From assembly GCA_002682825.1 (NCBI GenBank), contig NOKP01000021.1, forward strand, positions 558,001 to 622,000: DNA of 64,000 nt. The letters are read 5' to 3'. Of the stretch, positions 1-10,175 are shown piece after piece (position 1 is the first letter of the stretch; every line of letters begins with the position of its first letter). The notes beneath the pieces are model-generated. The model had not been told where the DNA came from. It worked only from the letters and a program-made list of their open reading frames with translations, and made no database searches. The DNA is from Neonectria sp. B-13. Taxonomy: Eukaryota; Ascomycota; Sordariomycetes; Hypocreales; Nectriaceae. The position numbers and the translations under genes are program-made.

Positions 1-1365
1 GGCGACCTTGACGATCTTGCCACGGGGCAGGCCAACGCCCTGAGGGACAAGCGAGGACATCTTGTTGCGCTCGATGATGCGGCGGGCGAGCTGGTTCTGC
101 TGGCCACAGCCCCAGGCGGCGACGTTGCCCTTGTGATCCAGAGCCAGGACGTGGTTCGATCCGGCAGCAAGGGACTTGATGTTCTTGAGCGAAGGCAGGA
201 GAGCAGGGTTGGACTGGATCTTGACCGTCTCGGAGAAGCCAAGGATGCCATCGCTGGAGCGGAATGTGCCCCAGCCGTAGACGCGACCATCCTCGGTAAG
301 GGCGAAGCTGGCACTGTCACAGGCGACAACCTGGACGAACTTGGTGCCAGGGGCGAAGTGCTCGTCGGAAAGGGCGGTGGGTGTGCTCTCCTTGGGGTTG
401 AGACCCGTGTCATCTTCATCCTCCGAATCGGAGTCCTCGTCCACATCTCGCAGACCACCGTCCCAGTTGGTGTCTCTGCCCAACGCGCCCTGGTCGTTGA
501 CGCCCCAGGTCAGGATCTTGTTGTCGTGGGTCAGGGCAACAGCGTGCATGCCACCGCAGGAAACCTGGACGACGCCGACGTTGGCAGCGGAGAGGTTTTC
601 GTTGAGACGGGGACGCTTGACGTCGATGGGCTTCTTGTTGCCGACACGCCTGCTGCCGAGGCCAAGCTCGCCGGAGGATCCCTCGCCGAAAACGTAGACA
701 TCGAGGATCTGGGTGGGGGCATCGTTGATCTTGCGGCCGATGCCGACAATCTTCTTGACAGTGGGTTTCTTCGTAGGGAGGGCAGTTTTCTTGACAGCCG
801 CAGGCTTGGAAGCGGCCTTGGAGACGGCCTTGGAAACAGCCTTGGGCTTGGGCTCGAGCTTAGACTCGAGCTCAGATTCAGACTCGGAGATCGCGTCTTC
901 AACTTCGGTCTCCTCAGCTGCCTTGGGCTCGTCGGCCTTGGGCGTCGCGGCTCTGGGCGTTGCGGCTCTGGGCTTCTTGGCGGGCTCATCGGCCTCGGCC
1001 TCCTTGGCAGTAGCAGCAGCTTTCGCGGGAGGCTTTGCCTTCCGAGCAGGCTTTGCCTTGGTGGCGACGGCAGGCTTGGTGGAGGTAGCAGGCTTGGCCG
1101 CGGGCTTCTTCGTGGGCTTGACTTCGCGGGTAGTCTTCGTCTTCTTTGCCTTGGGGGCCTCTACCTCGGACTCAGGCTCGGTGCTCTCGGCCTTGCGCTT
1201 CTTGGACGCGCCATTGGTCGCGGGCTCGGCCTTCTTCTTCTCAACAGGCTTGGGAGCGGGCTTCGCAGCAGCCTTGGGGGCCTTCTTGACGCCGGCAGCA
1301 GCAGTTGTGGGTGCCTTCTTGGTGGTGGTCGCCTTGGGGGCGGCAGCTTTGGCTCGGGGCGCCAT
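1..1365 (-). CDS. RCC1-family Ran guanine nucleotide exchange factor (3' end outside window)
   Basis: Regulator of chromosome condensation (Pim1/Srm1 type), the nuclear exchange factor that loads GTP on Ran. The 455 codons present have no intron and begin at an ATG in a good context at 1363-1365. Residues 1 to about 190 are a low-complexity Lys/Ala/Pro tail with several nuclear-localisation-like clusters (for example KKRKAES), followed by the start of the beta-propeller: DVYVFGEGSSGELGLGSRR, then ILTWGVNDQGALGRDTNWDGG, and VYGWGTF and VAAWGCGQQNQL in successive blades. The acidic DSDSEDEDD loop lies inside an early blade. The remaining blades run off the left edge, so the stop is not seen. 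The long basic Ala/Lys tail is typical of fungal RCC1 proteins. The family call is firm; the tail is too repetitive to be informative. Confidence 0.93.
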   Translation of the reverse strand, partial: MAPRAKAAAPKATTTKKAPTTAAAGVKKAPKAAAKPAPKPVEKKKAEPATNGASKKRKAESTEPESEVEAPKAKKTKTTREVKPTKKPAAKPATSTKPAVATKAKPARKAKPPAKAAATAKEAEADEPAKKPRAATPRAATPKADEPKAAEETEVEDAISESESELESKLEPKPKAVSKAVSKAASKPAAVKKTALPTKKPTVKKIVGIGRKINDAPTQILDVYVFGEGSSGELGLGSRRVGNKKPIDVKRPRLNENLSAANVGVVQVSCGGMHAVALTHDNKILTWGVNDQGALGRDTNWDGGLRDVDEDSDSEDEDDTGLNPKESTPTALSDEHFAPGTKFVQVVACDSASFALTEDGRVYGWGTFRSSDGILGFSETVKIQSNPALLPSLKNIKSLAAGSNHVLALDHKGNVAAWGCGQQNQLARRIIERNKMSSLVPQGVGLPRGKIVKVA

Positions 1366-2389
1366 CGCGTTGGTTTGTGTGTGTGGTGGTGGGACAGCGA
1401 CGCGAAAAAAGACAAAATTTTGGGTGCAGGAATATGCAAGTGCCGGAGAGTCGAGTCGAAAACGCGACTCGAAATAGGATTCTCGAAGGCCTCAGTGAAC
1501 TTTTCGGATAGTTCACGGGAGGCAGAAGAGAAGAGAAGGCTCAATGTTGATGGAGGCGGGAAAAGCTGATGTAGCTGATGAGAGCTGGCGCGACTCGCAG
1601 TTTGGGGGGAGGGTTTTTTAGGGTGTGATCTGACCACTACGGTCATCATTCATCCATCACCCATCACTCAGTGCGATCAAATACGGTCGAACAGGGAACA
1701 GGGGGCTTGTTCTATTGTTGGCCTAGGGCCTAGGTTTCCAGGGGTGTTTTCCCGGAAACGGCCCACACCGCCCTGGAGCTTGGGGGGCCAGGGGTGATTT
1801 GTCCGGCAGTATTTCGTCCGGTGCTCCAGCTTGATCCAGATTTTTGCGTCAGAGGCGTGGGCGGTGAGGCGTACTGGCATCTGAGCTGCTTCTGGCACTG
1901 GATCTTGATTGCACCAGCCAATAGACTGTTTCCGTCTTTTCTGGCTTCGTCAATGGCTCCTGAGACCCAGTCTTACCTTCAGTCTCATTCTCACTCTCAC
2001 TCTGTTTTCACTCACCCTGTTTTCACTCACTCTGTTTTCACTCACCGTGTTCTCGCCCCAATCCAACACTCGATTGGGCACCGATGGATCAATGGCTGCA
2101 AGAAGCCTACTGGACCCATTGTGCTGCAGGAAAAGCCGTCATCCCTTCGAACGCTTCCCAAAGCACGTTGCACCGAAACTGTAATGGCCGAGGATTCATC
2201 AAACATCTTGTTTGTTCGATTGTTTTGTGTGTCTGTTCTGCAATGCTAATGGTCCTGTGGCAACCCTACCAACCGACCTGTTCGCCCGGTCATGCCCCGA
2301 CCTTGTAGTCCCAAACGCCGTCCCGATTCGGGTGAAAGTGCCGCCAAACTCCGCCTTTAAACTGGTTTTGTCACGCCCTGATTCACTGT
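1366..2389. other. Intergenic region, RCC1 promoter side and 3' flank of the cysteine-rich gene
   Basis: No convincing gene. It holds the RCC1 promoter and 5' leader on the left and the 3' flank of the cysteine-rich gene on the right. Open frames here are not conserved-looking and are interrupted by a tandem repeat at 2002-2046. A short CCTAGG doublet (GGCCTAGGGCCTAGG) lies near 1720. Confidence 0.6.
2002..2046. repeat. Tandem repeat, 3 x 15 bp
   Basis: Three direct copies of a 15-bp unit CTGTTTTCACTCACY (2002-2016, 2017-2031, 2032-2046), differing at the last base, followed by a degenerate fourth start. It sits in a CT-rich stretch of intergenic DNA. Confidence 0.9.
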
Positions 2390-2832
2390 CTACTTGGTGG
2401 TGAAATCGATCTCGTTGGCAGGGTTGTATCCGCCATCAGCCGCCTTCTCGCAGGTGCAAGCGTCTAAACAAGGGTCAGTGGGACAGTCCCGAAGAACGGC
2501 GGTGTTGGAGCAGTGCACATACCCGCTGGTCGCGAGCCGCACTGGCACGTCGATCCCGCGAGGGACGAGTTCTCGGACGAGGCACGGTCGCAGGTGCATT
2601 CACCCGCCGGGCGAGCGCGGCACGAGCATCGAGGACCACTGATGCTGTTCTCGTCGGTGGCCTTGGCGCAGGTGCAGTGAAGAGCCGACTTCTGGCCGCA
2701 GGAGCAGGTGGCTTGCTTGGCTGAACCCATGTTAGTGGAAATGGTCATATGGGTGATGGGAGATGGGTTGTGCATACCACAGGCGCACTCGGTGGTGCCC
2801 TTGGCGCAGCAGGTGGAAGACTTGGGAGCCAT
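2390..2832 (-). CDS. Cysteine-rich metallothionein-like protein (DUF7871 type), 108 aa
   Basis: Three-exon gene: 2778-2832, 2523-2720 and 2390-2463, with introns of 57 bp (2721-2777) and 59 bp (2464-2522), both GT-AG and phase-consistent. The unspliced frames hide the true C-terminus. The product starts MAPKSSTCCAKG and then has three units of about 25 residues, each with CxCG/R...CTCxKA: TCSCGQKSALHCTCAKA, RCSCRARPAGECTCDRA and TCQCGSRPADACTCEKA. The CxC pairs imply metal (copper or zinc) binding, as in fungal metallothionein-like DUF7871 proteins; the metal is an inference. It ends with the acidic NEIDFTTK tail seen in this family. There is no signal peptide, so it is cytosolic. It is divergent from the 2EXR gene across a region with paired CCAAT boxes. 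Confidence 0.88.
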
Positions 2833-3655
2833 TGTGGATAGTTGTGGGGGTTGTGGGGGTTGTGAGGTTTGAAGATGTGAGTTGAGGACGAGGTGAATGT
2901 GAGGATGACTGTTGATTGTCTGATGGATGCTTGGAGAGTAAGAGTCTCGAATACCGGACTCCTCCAACTTATTTGTACTTGGGATTGCATAGCTCGCATG
3001 GCTCCACATTCCATGAATGTTCGCCGCCGCCCGTCTCGATGCCAGTCATCGTCCGATCCCTGATTGGCTGTGGCCCTTGATGACCATCCCATTAGCCAAT
3101 CAGCGCTTGCTTATTTGCAATAATCGCCCGCCGTCAGATCGCCACCGAACTATTCTAGTGTTACCGTCACCACAGCCATGCAACCAACCATTAGTTCATC
3201 ATGAATAATCACATGATGTTGCTCTATCATTATGGCCTGTCCGCTAATGGAATCCGCCGGTTGTTCAGGCACAATGGGATTGGTCTTGTTGGCCACTTGT
3301 AAAATGCACTGTAAAATCAGTGCCATCTTCGACTAACCGTTTGTGACATGGAATGAATGCTGCTGCACGGTGCACCGCCTTGCTTCCTGGCCGCATGCCG
3401 AAATACCTGCGTTGCACCAGGTAACCTCGATGAGCCAAGTTATGTTTGAGAGGCTGATTTATTCTTTGCCCTCCGGGTTCATGCGCCCCTCATTTCGGAG
3501 AAAGCTACTGAATCCCTCTATGTATCTCAGCACATTATCCTCAATCGCTTCTCATCAGGTTTCGCATGTGGTTTTCTGGGTAACCTGCTCTATTACGCCA
3601 CTCCATCAAAGCACTTGATACCTCCATCCACTTCAGAAGCCCTAGCCGAAAAACC
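2833..3655. other. Divergent intergenic region between the cysteine-rich and 2EXR genes
   Basis: No gene seen. This 823-bp interval must hold both promoters. CT/GA-rich sequence lies just upstream of the cysteine-rich gene's ATG, and a pair of inverted CCAAT boxes lies at 3060-3103. Confidence 0.6.
3060..3103. promoter_or_regulatory. Inverted pair of CCAAT boxes
   Basis: CTGATTGGCT at 3060-3069 and its exact reverse complement AGCCAATCAG at 3094-3103, 24 bp apart. Both carry the CCAAT pentamer recognised by the fungal HapB/C/E complex. The pair lies about 230-270 bp upstream of the cysteine-rich gene's start codon and 550 bp from the 2EXR gene. Binding is inferred. Confidence 0.5.
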
Positions 3656-4633
3656 ATGGCGGCTTCAACCTTTCACCCTTTCGCGAAGTTGCCAAGGGAG
3701 CTAAGAGATGAAATATGGGCTCACGCTGTACGCCCTACTCGCCCTGGAGCTCACTTTTTTACCCTCTGCAATGCCAGAAACCAGACCGAGGCCTCGATAT
3801 TATACAAGCATGCTGTTAGACGCGACGACCCACGATGGTGCAACTTAGCCGCACCTCGGTGCAATAAGTTAGACCCAGAGACGCCTTCATGGACGGCGTC
3901 TAATCCATCCACCTATTTAATGGATGGTGGACTATGGACCGCTTGCAAGGAGTCAAGGGAAATCATGGAAAAGCAATTTGACACGGTCGCATGGAGGAAA
4001 AGGTGCCGTGCGTATCTTGATATCTGCCTTTTCAAAGAACGGCCAGATGCACCAGCCACGGGCGCCTTTACCTCAAACGGCAACACCCAGTACTTCACGA
4101 CGTATCCCAAAACAGATCTGTTCTGCCTCCAGCCCTACGACGTCGACACCATTGATTGGGTCGATCTCAAAAGCCACGTACCTATCTTCCACTGGCGATA
4201 TGGATTCGAAGTCAACCACATCGCGCTCGAATTCGACCCGAAACTGGTCTATCTCAACCCAGATCAGCCTATGAGCATGCAACCAATCTCTTTCGAATAC
4301 GGCCGTGAAGGCGTGGTTGCATGTATTGCAAGAGCTGCCTCAGAGCTTTTGCAAGTTAAGCACCTGTGGATCATTGACTACCGCCTCAGACGACGCCCAG
4401 GGGTTCCTGATGAGGATGACAGCCATGAATTCTATGGCAGTTCTGGCAGATACGTCGAGGTTCCACCTTGGAAAAGCAGTGGATGGTATTTGGATAGCTT
4501 GGACAAGAATTCATGGAAAATGGATAGCTTAACCGACCCACATGATTTTGTCGAAGAGTTGGACGAGGGCTTATTAGACCGTGACTTCGATACACCCCGC
4601 ATTGGCGTCCTAGCTTACGAGGAATTCATTTGA
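3656..4633 (+). CDS. 2EXR domain-containing protein, 325 aa
   Basis: Single-exon gene, start in a strong context (AAACCATGG). The N-terminal FHPFAKLPRELRDEIWAHAV (residues 6-25) is the signature of the fungal 2EXR domain, an F-box-like region found in large expanded families of filamentous ascomycetes. A second conserved element (GGLWTACKESREIMEK, about 91-106) resembles the 'acreSR' helix of the family. The C-terminal third is acidic. There is no signal peptide or membrane segment. Cellular function is unknown for this family; a role in ubiquitin-ligase adaptors is only suggested by the F-box-like start. The third-base composition is less GC-rich than in the housekeeping genes to the right. 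Confidence 0.85.
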   Translation: MAASTFHPFAKLPRELRDEIWAHAVRPTRPGAHFFTLCNARNQTEASILYKHAVRRDDPRWCNLAAPRCNKLDPETPSWTASNPSTYLMDGGLWTACKESREIMEKQFDTVAWRKRCRAYLDICLFKERPDAPATGAFTSNGNTQYFTTYPKTDLFCLQPYDVDTIDWVDLKSHVPIFHWRYGFEVNHIALEFDPKLVYLNPDQPMSMQPISFEYGREGVVACIARAASELLQVKHLWIIDYRLRRRPGVPDEDDSHEFYGSSGRYVEVPPWKSSGWYLDSLDKNSWKMDSLTDPHDFVEELDEGLLDRDFDTPRIGVLAYEEFI

Positions 4634-5743
4634 CCTTTTTAAAGCGTCGTAAATTCAGCTGAAGTCCCGTTGTGTGATTCGATTGACCGCAGTTTAGCAC
4701 CTCCTTGTTCTGTTGCAAATGACAAGGGACAAGGAAACGAGAAATTGAGGGAGATTTCCTCGAGTTCTGTTGGGAACGAATATCGTCATATCCTTCAGCC
4801 CTTCCTCATCACTCCACTAACTTCACAACAATTTGACGCCCTCCCTCACTACTTCAATTGTTTCAGACCCAGTCCGACGGCCGCTCCGCGGTGACCATGA
4901 ACTGTGCGGTTCAGAGCCCTCAGTGTCGTGGAGTCGGATGGGCAACGAAATCGGACTCTGCAACCTCCACGTGGTGTTGCCTGGGAACCTGCCTTTCATG
5001 GTCAGAGCCAAAGCAGAGACGTACGCGATACGAGCAACTGTCCCGTGTTCAGTGACAGAGTGAGCTAGTTCCCGTGGGCGAGGGTGTCAAAGTGAACGGA
5101 GATGGGACAGAGCTGAGATGCAGACCTCTCGGCGTCTAGAGGACTAGCTTTCGGAAGGGCTCAGTGGTGTCTAAAGCCGTGGTTTGTTCGAGACATCATT
5201 CTAGAGTGTTGTTACAAGATAGGTAAATTGCAGTAATTGGAGATGTCTTTGCCTTGCTCTACTCATATCGCCAATGCTCGGTTTTGCACCAAACATTCAT
5301 GCCGCATGCCTCGTAATTACGGCTCCAGACCTCGCGGTCGGCCGTGCTCAGACGCCGACTCCGGCCCCGCACCGGACGCCTCCGATGCGCCAGGCTTAGA
5401 GATCCGCCGACTCTCAAGCATGGCTCTTCTCTGGGAGGAAGTTAAAGCTAAACGTTTTAAACCGGCACTAGAGAAAGGGGGGCATTGTTTATAGCAGCGT
5501 TGGTAGATGTTTGTATTTTGTGAATTCGTGCTCTCCAGCTTCCCTTCCCAATTGCTTCCCAACTTGGGGTGACTCGCAAGCGTTCCACCATCTCTAGATA
5601 GCCGAGAGGGCCCGAATGGCCCGCAATCGGCATCGTATCTCTCTTTCACCTTACATAATGAGTGTTTTCCGCTCGATGGCATTCGGAGTCTGATTGTCCA
5701 TTGCACCCAATTCCTTTGTCCCTCTGCAATCGCCTCAGCCAAC
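4634..5743. other. Intergenic region, no supported gene
   Basis: Only short open frames without recognisable protein features. A frame at 5237-5494 (85 codons) has a basic GSRPRGRPC stretch but no supporting context. The right part contains the promoter of the D-amino-acid oxidase gene. Confidence 0.55.
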
Positions 5744-6999
5744 ATGTCTCAAACACCACCCAAACCCACAATCGTTGTCATAGGGTAAGCCATCTCCTCC
5801 GCCACACGACCTCATCAAGTCAGCTAAATCAGCGGTGCACCAGGGCCGGGATTATCGGCCTAACCAGCGCCCTGAAGATTCAGCAACTCCTCTCAGAAAA
5901 TGCATTAACCCGCTCAACCAAAGTCCTCCTTGTTGCTCGGGAATGGCCCACCTCGATCCCGGGCGCCCCCATCCACCACTCGGCCGACTACGCCTCCATG
6001 TGGGCGGGAGCGCACGTACGGCCCATCTCAGCTTCAACGCCGCAGCTGCATCGCGAGGCGAAATGGCTGAAGCAGACAGTGGCCGAGTTCAAGCGCCATC
6101 TCGAGAGTGATCCGTCGGCGGGTATCAGCCAGGTTCCCGGAGTCGAGTATCTCGCGACTCCGTCTTCGGATGACGAGAATGTGACTGCTCAGAGCTATGC
6201 TGATGAAACAGGCTTGCTTGGCTACAAAAGGTATTCGGCTGATGATCTGCCAGAAGGGATTCGTTTTGGATTCGAGTATCAGACGTACTGCATTAACTCG
6301 CCCTTGTATTGCGGAAATCTCCTCCGTAAGTTCATCCTCCAAGGTGGAGACACCCTGCAACAGGACGTCAAGAGTGAGTGGGAGCCTTACAGCTGGGGCT
6401 CGCACATCAAAGTCGTTGTCAATGCGAGCGGCATGGGGTTCGGTGATCCTAAATGCTACCCAATTCGAGGTAAATATTTCTCAAATTATCCATCCATTCG
6501 CTTTTGGGGTTGAGCAGCCACTGAGATCAGCACAGGTCACATCGTCTTGACAAATCTCACATCCGCCGTGAAAACCATCACGGCCCAGAACTCGGATGGC
6601 TCGTGGAGCTTCATCATCCCCCGCGGCTTCAACGGTGGAACAGTCATTGGCGGTACGAAGGAGCCCAACAACTGGAGTCTTGAGCCCTCGGCTGCTGTCC
6701 GTCGCCAGATCCTGGAGGCTGCTCAGCGCATCATTCCGGAATCGCGTAACCAGCCAACCGGGGCTCAGTCCGTCGATGGTGTTGATATCCAAGTTATCCA
6801 AGACATTATCGGGCGCCGTCCTGCCAGGCATGGAGGCATGAGGGTAGAGACGGAAGCCAGAGACGGGAGCCAGCATGTCATTCATGCCTATGGCGCCGGA
6901 GGACGTGGCTACGAGCTTTCATGGGGAGTTGCCAGCGAGGTCCAGCAGCTAGTGAGGGAGGTTTTGCCGCTTCTGACTACGCCACAGCCCAAGATATAG
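5744..6999 (+). CDS. D-amino-acid oxidase family flavoprotein, 376 aa
   Basis: Three exons: 5744-5784, 5844-6469 and 6536-6999; introns of 59 and 66 bp. FAD-dependent oxidation of D-amino acids to 2-oxo acids with H2O2 release is the family reaction. The dinucleotide-binding start (TIVVIG then AGIIGLTSALKI) is split by intron 1, so only the spliced form has GxGxxG. Also seen: GAPIHHSADYASMWAGAHVRP, an NASGMGFGD segment before the second intron, PIRGH across the second splice, and the C-terminal signature HAYGAGGRGYELSWG. Length fits the family (340-380). The C-terminus PQPKI is not a canonical peroxisomal SKL-type signal, although many fungal homologues end in one. Tail-to-tail with the aldo-keto reductase at 7158. 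Confidence 0.92.
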
Positions 7000-7157
7000 A
7001 TGCTGTTACAGCTCGTACTTGATGTACACATTCGCATTAATGAATGTTACGTATCATTGTTCACTTTATTGGAAGCTGGGATATTATTGCCGTGCCTGAG
7101 ATTAGAGATATCGCATGCGTCAGACAGGTAAACGACGTCCAGGACATAGGCAGCTCC

Positions 7158-8270
7158 CTAAGGCGCTTCGGTAGGATCCCTGGGGTAATTGATTAGTTTC
7201 TTTCCTCAGAGTCAGCAGCTGGTGAACGTACCAGTCAGTTACCAATCTCTCATCCAAAGCATCCAGCGCAGCCATATCCTCGTCTGAGATCTCAAATCCA
7301 TCGACGCTCGCGTTTTCTATCATGCGTTCCTGGTGAATAGACTTGGGCAGCGTCACCATGCCATGCTGCAACCCCCACCTAGCAACCCGACGTTAGCTAT
7401 CTCACAACCTGAACTTGGGATACCGCACTTACTTGACAAATACCTGAGCAGTCGTGCAGGAGTATTTCTTGGCTACCTTAACGATCTTGGGGTGTCTCAT
7501 GCGCATGGCTCTCGCCAGAGGAGCGTACGCTTCAATGGTGATGTTGTGTTTGGCACACGTCTCACGGATCCTGGTTTGGGTGTTGAATGGGTGCACCTCG
7601 ATTTGGTTGATGACGGGGGGTACGCGAGGATTCGAAGCGATTAATTCCTCGATCTGAACATTGTTAGCTATTTTGTCCGCTGGGTTTTGGCTACACTGAG
7701 CCGAGACTCAACTCACATGGGCAACGCCGTAGTTGCTCACGCCGGCCATCTTGATCTCCCCATCATCAACTGCATCCTCCAGCGCCTTCCAGCTCGTCAA
7801 GCGAGCCGTTTTGCCCCCGTACGGGCTATGCAGCAGAAACAAGTCGATGTAGCCGAGACCGGAGACGGCAACCGACTCCTTGATCGAGCGTCGCACAGCG
7901 TCATAGGACGTATCGTTGCTGGCCAGCTTTGAGGTGTAGAAGATGTCTTCGCGCTTGAGGCCCTGGGTGTTGTCGCCACTGGCGAGGAAGTCCCGGATCG
8001 CCTTGCCGGCTTCTCGCTCGTTGTGGTACATTTGCGCACAGTCGAGGCCTCGGTAGCCGAGCGATAAGCCCGCCTTCACCGCGTGCGTGGCTTCTTTGCC
8101 GCTCATCATGTACAGGCCGAGCTGCACCTGGGGAATGGTCAATCCATTGGCGAGCTTGAGATAGCTGGTTAGCAGGCCTACTCTAGGAGCACGCATGATG
8201 TGCGTGAGACTCGGTTGTCGTAACTTACTGTCAGTCGGGAAGCTAGAAGCGGGGGTGCGTTTGACGCCAT
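7158..8270 (-). CDS. Aldo-keto reductase, 289 aa
   Basis: Five exons: 8229-8270, 7717-8154, 7433-7653, 7232-7378 and 7158-7179; introns of 74, 63, 54 and 52 bp. NAD(P)H-dependent reduction of carbonyl substrates. It reads MASNAPPLLASRLT then LANGLTIPQVQLGLYMM. The catalytic tetrad is visible: Asp and Tyr in RGLDCAQMYHNE, Lys in YTSKLASN, His in LFLLHSPYGG. The cofactor-binding C-terminus is VTLPKSIHQERMIENAS, and the protein ends in TDWDPTEAP, typical of the family; the last seven codons lie on a 22-bp exon. The total is slightly short for an AKR but complete. The substrate cannot be told. The second and third introns are placed by conservation (VFVKWGLQHG spans one). Confidence 0.92.
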
Positions 8271-8875
8271 GGTTGGCAAGTGTTTGTGAGTATGGCTTTG
8301 AGGGTAATGATGAGATGCACGAATAAGTTAATCTTGAGTAGATAGTTTATGAATGCTCGGAAGTTGAAGAGTGTTAAAAGGAGAGGTGATGATAAAGCGA
8401 CATCCTCCTGTTGCAACATGGTTGGAAGCGGGGACGGTGGGGCTCGTTGAGACGTCATAATTCCGTACGAACATCACCACTCGAGTACTTTTTCTTATTT
8501 CCTTACCAGTGTGGCTATTGGCACAACCCCCTTATGCTATCATCATAACGTATTAGGACCCAGGCGCTGAGACCTTAGCCTTCAGCACTTAGATCTCAGT
8601 CCTATAGCGTTAGCTTAGGTAGGTACTAAGACCTTAGACTTAAGCACCAAGATCACTCGCCTGGCACAGTTGTGACTGGTTCAGATCTAGGACTAGAACT
8701 ATTCAGCACCCTACTGGTTGAAACGGATAGTCTCAATGGTCGTATGGGAATTAGATGCCCAAGAGCACCAGCCCGAGGCAGTTGTTTTGGAGGATCCTCG
8801 CCATGCGCTCTGTTGAATTGATGTATTCATTTCTAGGTCTGGCATCCTGTCCCTTTTGGCAGACTATCAACGTGT
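8271..8875. other. Intergenic region with a degenerate 59-bp direct repeat
   Basis: Promoter of the aldo-keto reductase and 3' flank of the next minus-strand gene. GACCTTAG and its surroundings recur at 8571 and 8630 with about 25 of 34 positions similar, which looks like an old tandem duplication. No gene seen. Confidence 0.55.
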
Positions 8876-9791
8876 TCAATACCTTTTCATACCCACGATG
8901 CTGGTTTTTCTCCAGGCAAGCTCATTCGAGATCCGTGGGCAGCTTTCAGGGTTCATGGTCCCCAGTGCCCAAGTGCCATCCTCCTTGAGAGTTTCTTTAC
9001 CACCAAGAGGAAAGTTTAGAGGGCCTTCTCGAGGTCCCTTCGCCTGATAACCCTTCAGAAAACCCCATTCGCAAGAGACGTCGTCATTCCAGAGGCAGTT
9101 GGCACACCGCCCTCCCATGAACCCAGGCATTGAACGACATGAGTGAAAGGGAGACAAGACATGCTCCCGGTTCGCAGTAATAGTCGAAGTGTACGACTTG
9201 ATGCAATGGGTGCATAATATAGGGTTATCGTTGCCGTGAAGCATCACTAGCAGGGCTTTGAGTCGAGGTAGTCGTCGATGTAATTGATGGACTATATGTC
9301 CTTGGGGATGTCCGAGATCGGCCGGAATGTACACTGGGCGAGGTGGGCGGACCGAAGCCATCTTGATACCCTCTCGAAGGACCTTGTCGCTTGCTGGTAA
9401 TTCCAATCCCTCCCAGAACCGGGAAAATGAAGCCTTGGACTCTTGGCGATCATAGCCCACGTATGCAAGCTCAACATACAATGGGAAGCCGAGGCGATCG
9501 AGTGCATTTTGCGAACAATGCCATATATCGAACGATGATCGGAACTGGGTAAGAAGGTATTCCATCAGCGGCTTTACCATACATTAGATGAAAAAATGAC
9601 CTCACTTTATGATACCAATGCGAAGAGCAATCGTCGGCAGTCAGGCAGATATCGGTACGGCCGCCCCAAAGGGTAATTGCTTGCTGCCAGAACTCGGACT
9701 CGTCGATACGACACACCGCGATAGCCCGGACGTCGGGAAGCTGGGCGCGAGTCTTCTCCATAAGACGCTCTTTGGTAGCACCGGACGCCAT
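8876..9791 (-). CDS. Hypothetical protein with a DUF3716-like cysteine motif, 284 aa
   Basis: Two exons, 9606-9791 and 8876-9544, with a 61-bp intron (9545-9605; GTGAGG...CCCAG, phase 0). Start chosen at MASGATKERL; the frame is open further upstream but that stretch looks like leader. The C-terminal half has a Cys arrangement (ILCTHCIKSY, then SPFHSCRSMPGF, GRCANCLWNDDVSC at about residues 180-235) like the fungal DUF3716 domain, in which a CxxC, a PFxxC and a CANCxW block probably bind zinc. The N-terminal 150 residues are not recognised. There is no signal peptide. Function unknown. The last few codons before the stop contain another possible donor (GTATGA), so the C-terminus could differ. 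Confidence 0.7.
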
Positions 9792-10175
9792 GGCAAAGAA
9801 GGGACTGGCTAAGTGACAAGTCTGTGAGGATGAAGGAGGAAAGAGTGTGGCCCCAAGAAGGTGGCAGGGTGGACGCGATATGCAAACGTAAGTAGCTCCA
9901 AACACAGGGGCTGCAGTGATTCACCGACAGAGAAAGGATTGAAAAGATGAGGGAGGCAAACAACATAAACAGGCTCCCTCTATCTTACTGTTTGCACACC
10001 TTGTTCGTACGTAAGTTTCGAGCATAGCAAACAAAACGCCGTCACCCAGCGAGAGCCACGAAACCATGGAAAAGTCAAGCGGATACCCTGATCTTGCCAA
10101 GACACCTCTTTCACCTCGTCTTGTTGCCCATCACCCGGCCCAGATTAACGGCCCCTACGAACCAAAGTTACTCCA
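9792..10175. other. Divergent intergenic region
   Basis: Promoters of the DUF3716-like gene and of the small gene at 10176. A short plus-strand frame at 10066 precedes the small gene in another phase and could act as an upstream ORF. Nothing else recognised. Confidence 0.5.

Noticed and set aside
133..1569. 478-codon plus-strand frame opposite RCC1
   Set aside because: Leu/Gly-rich antisense shadow of the Lys/Ala-rich RCC1 tail and propeller; no protein features.
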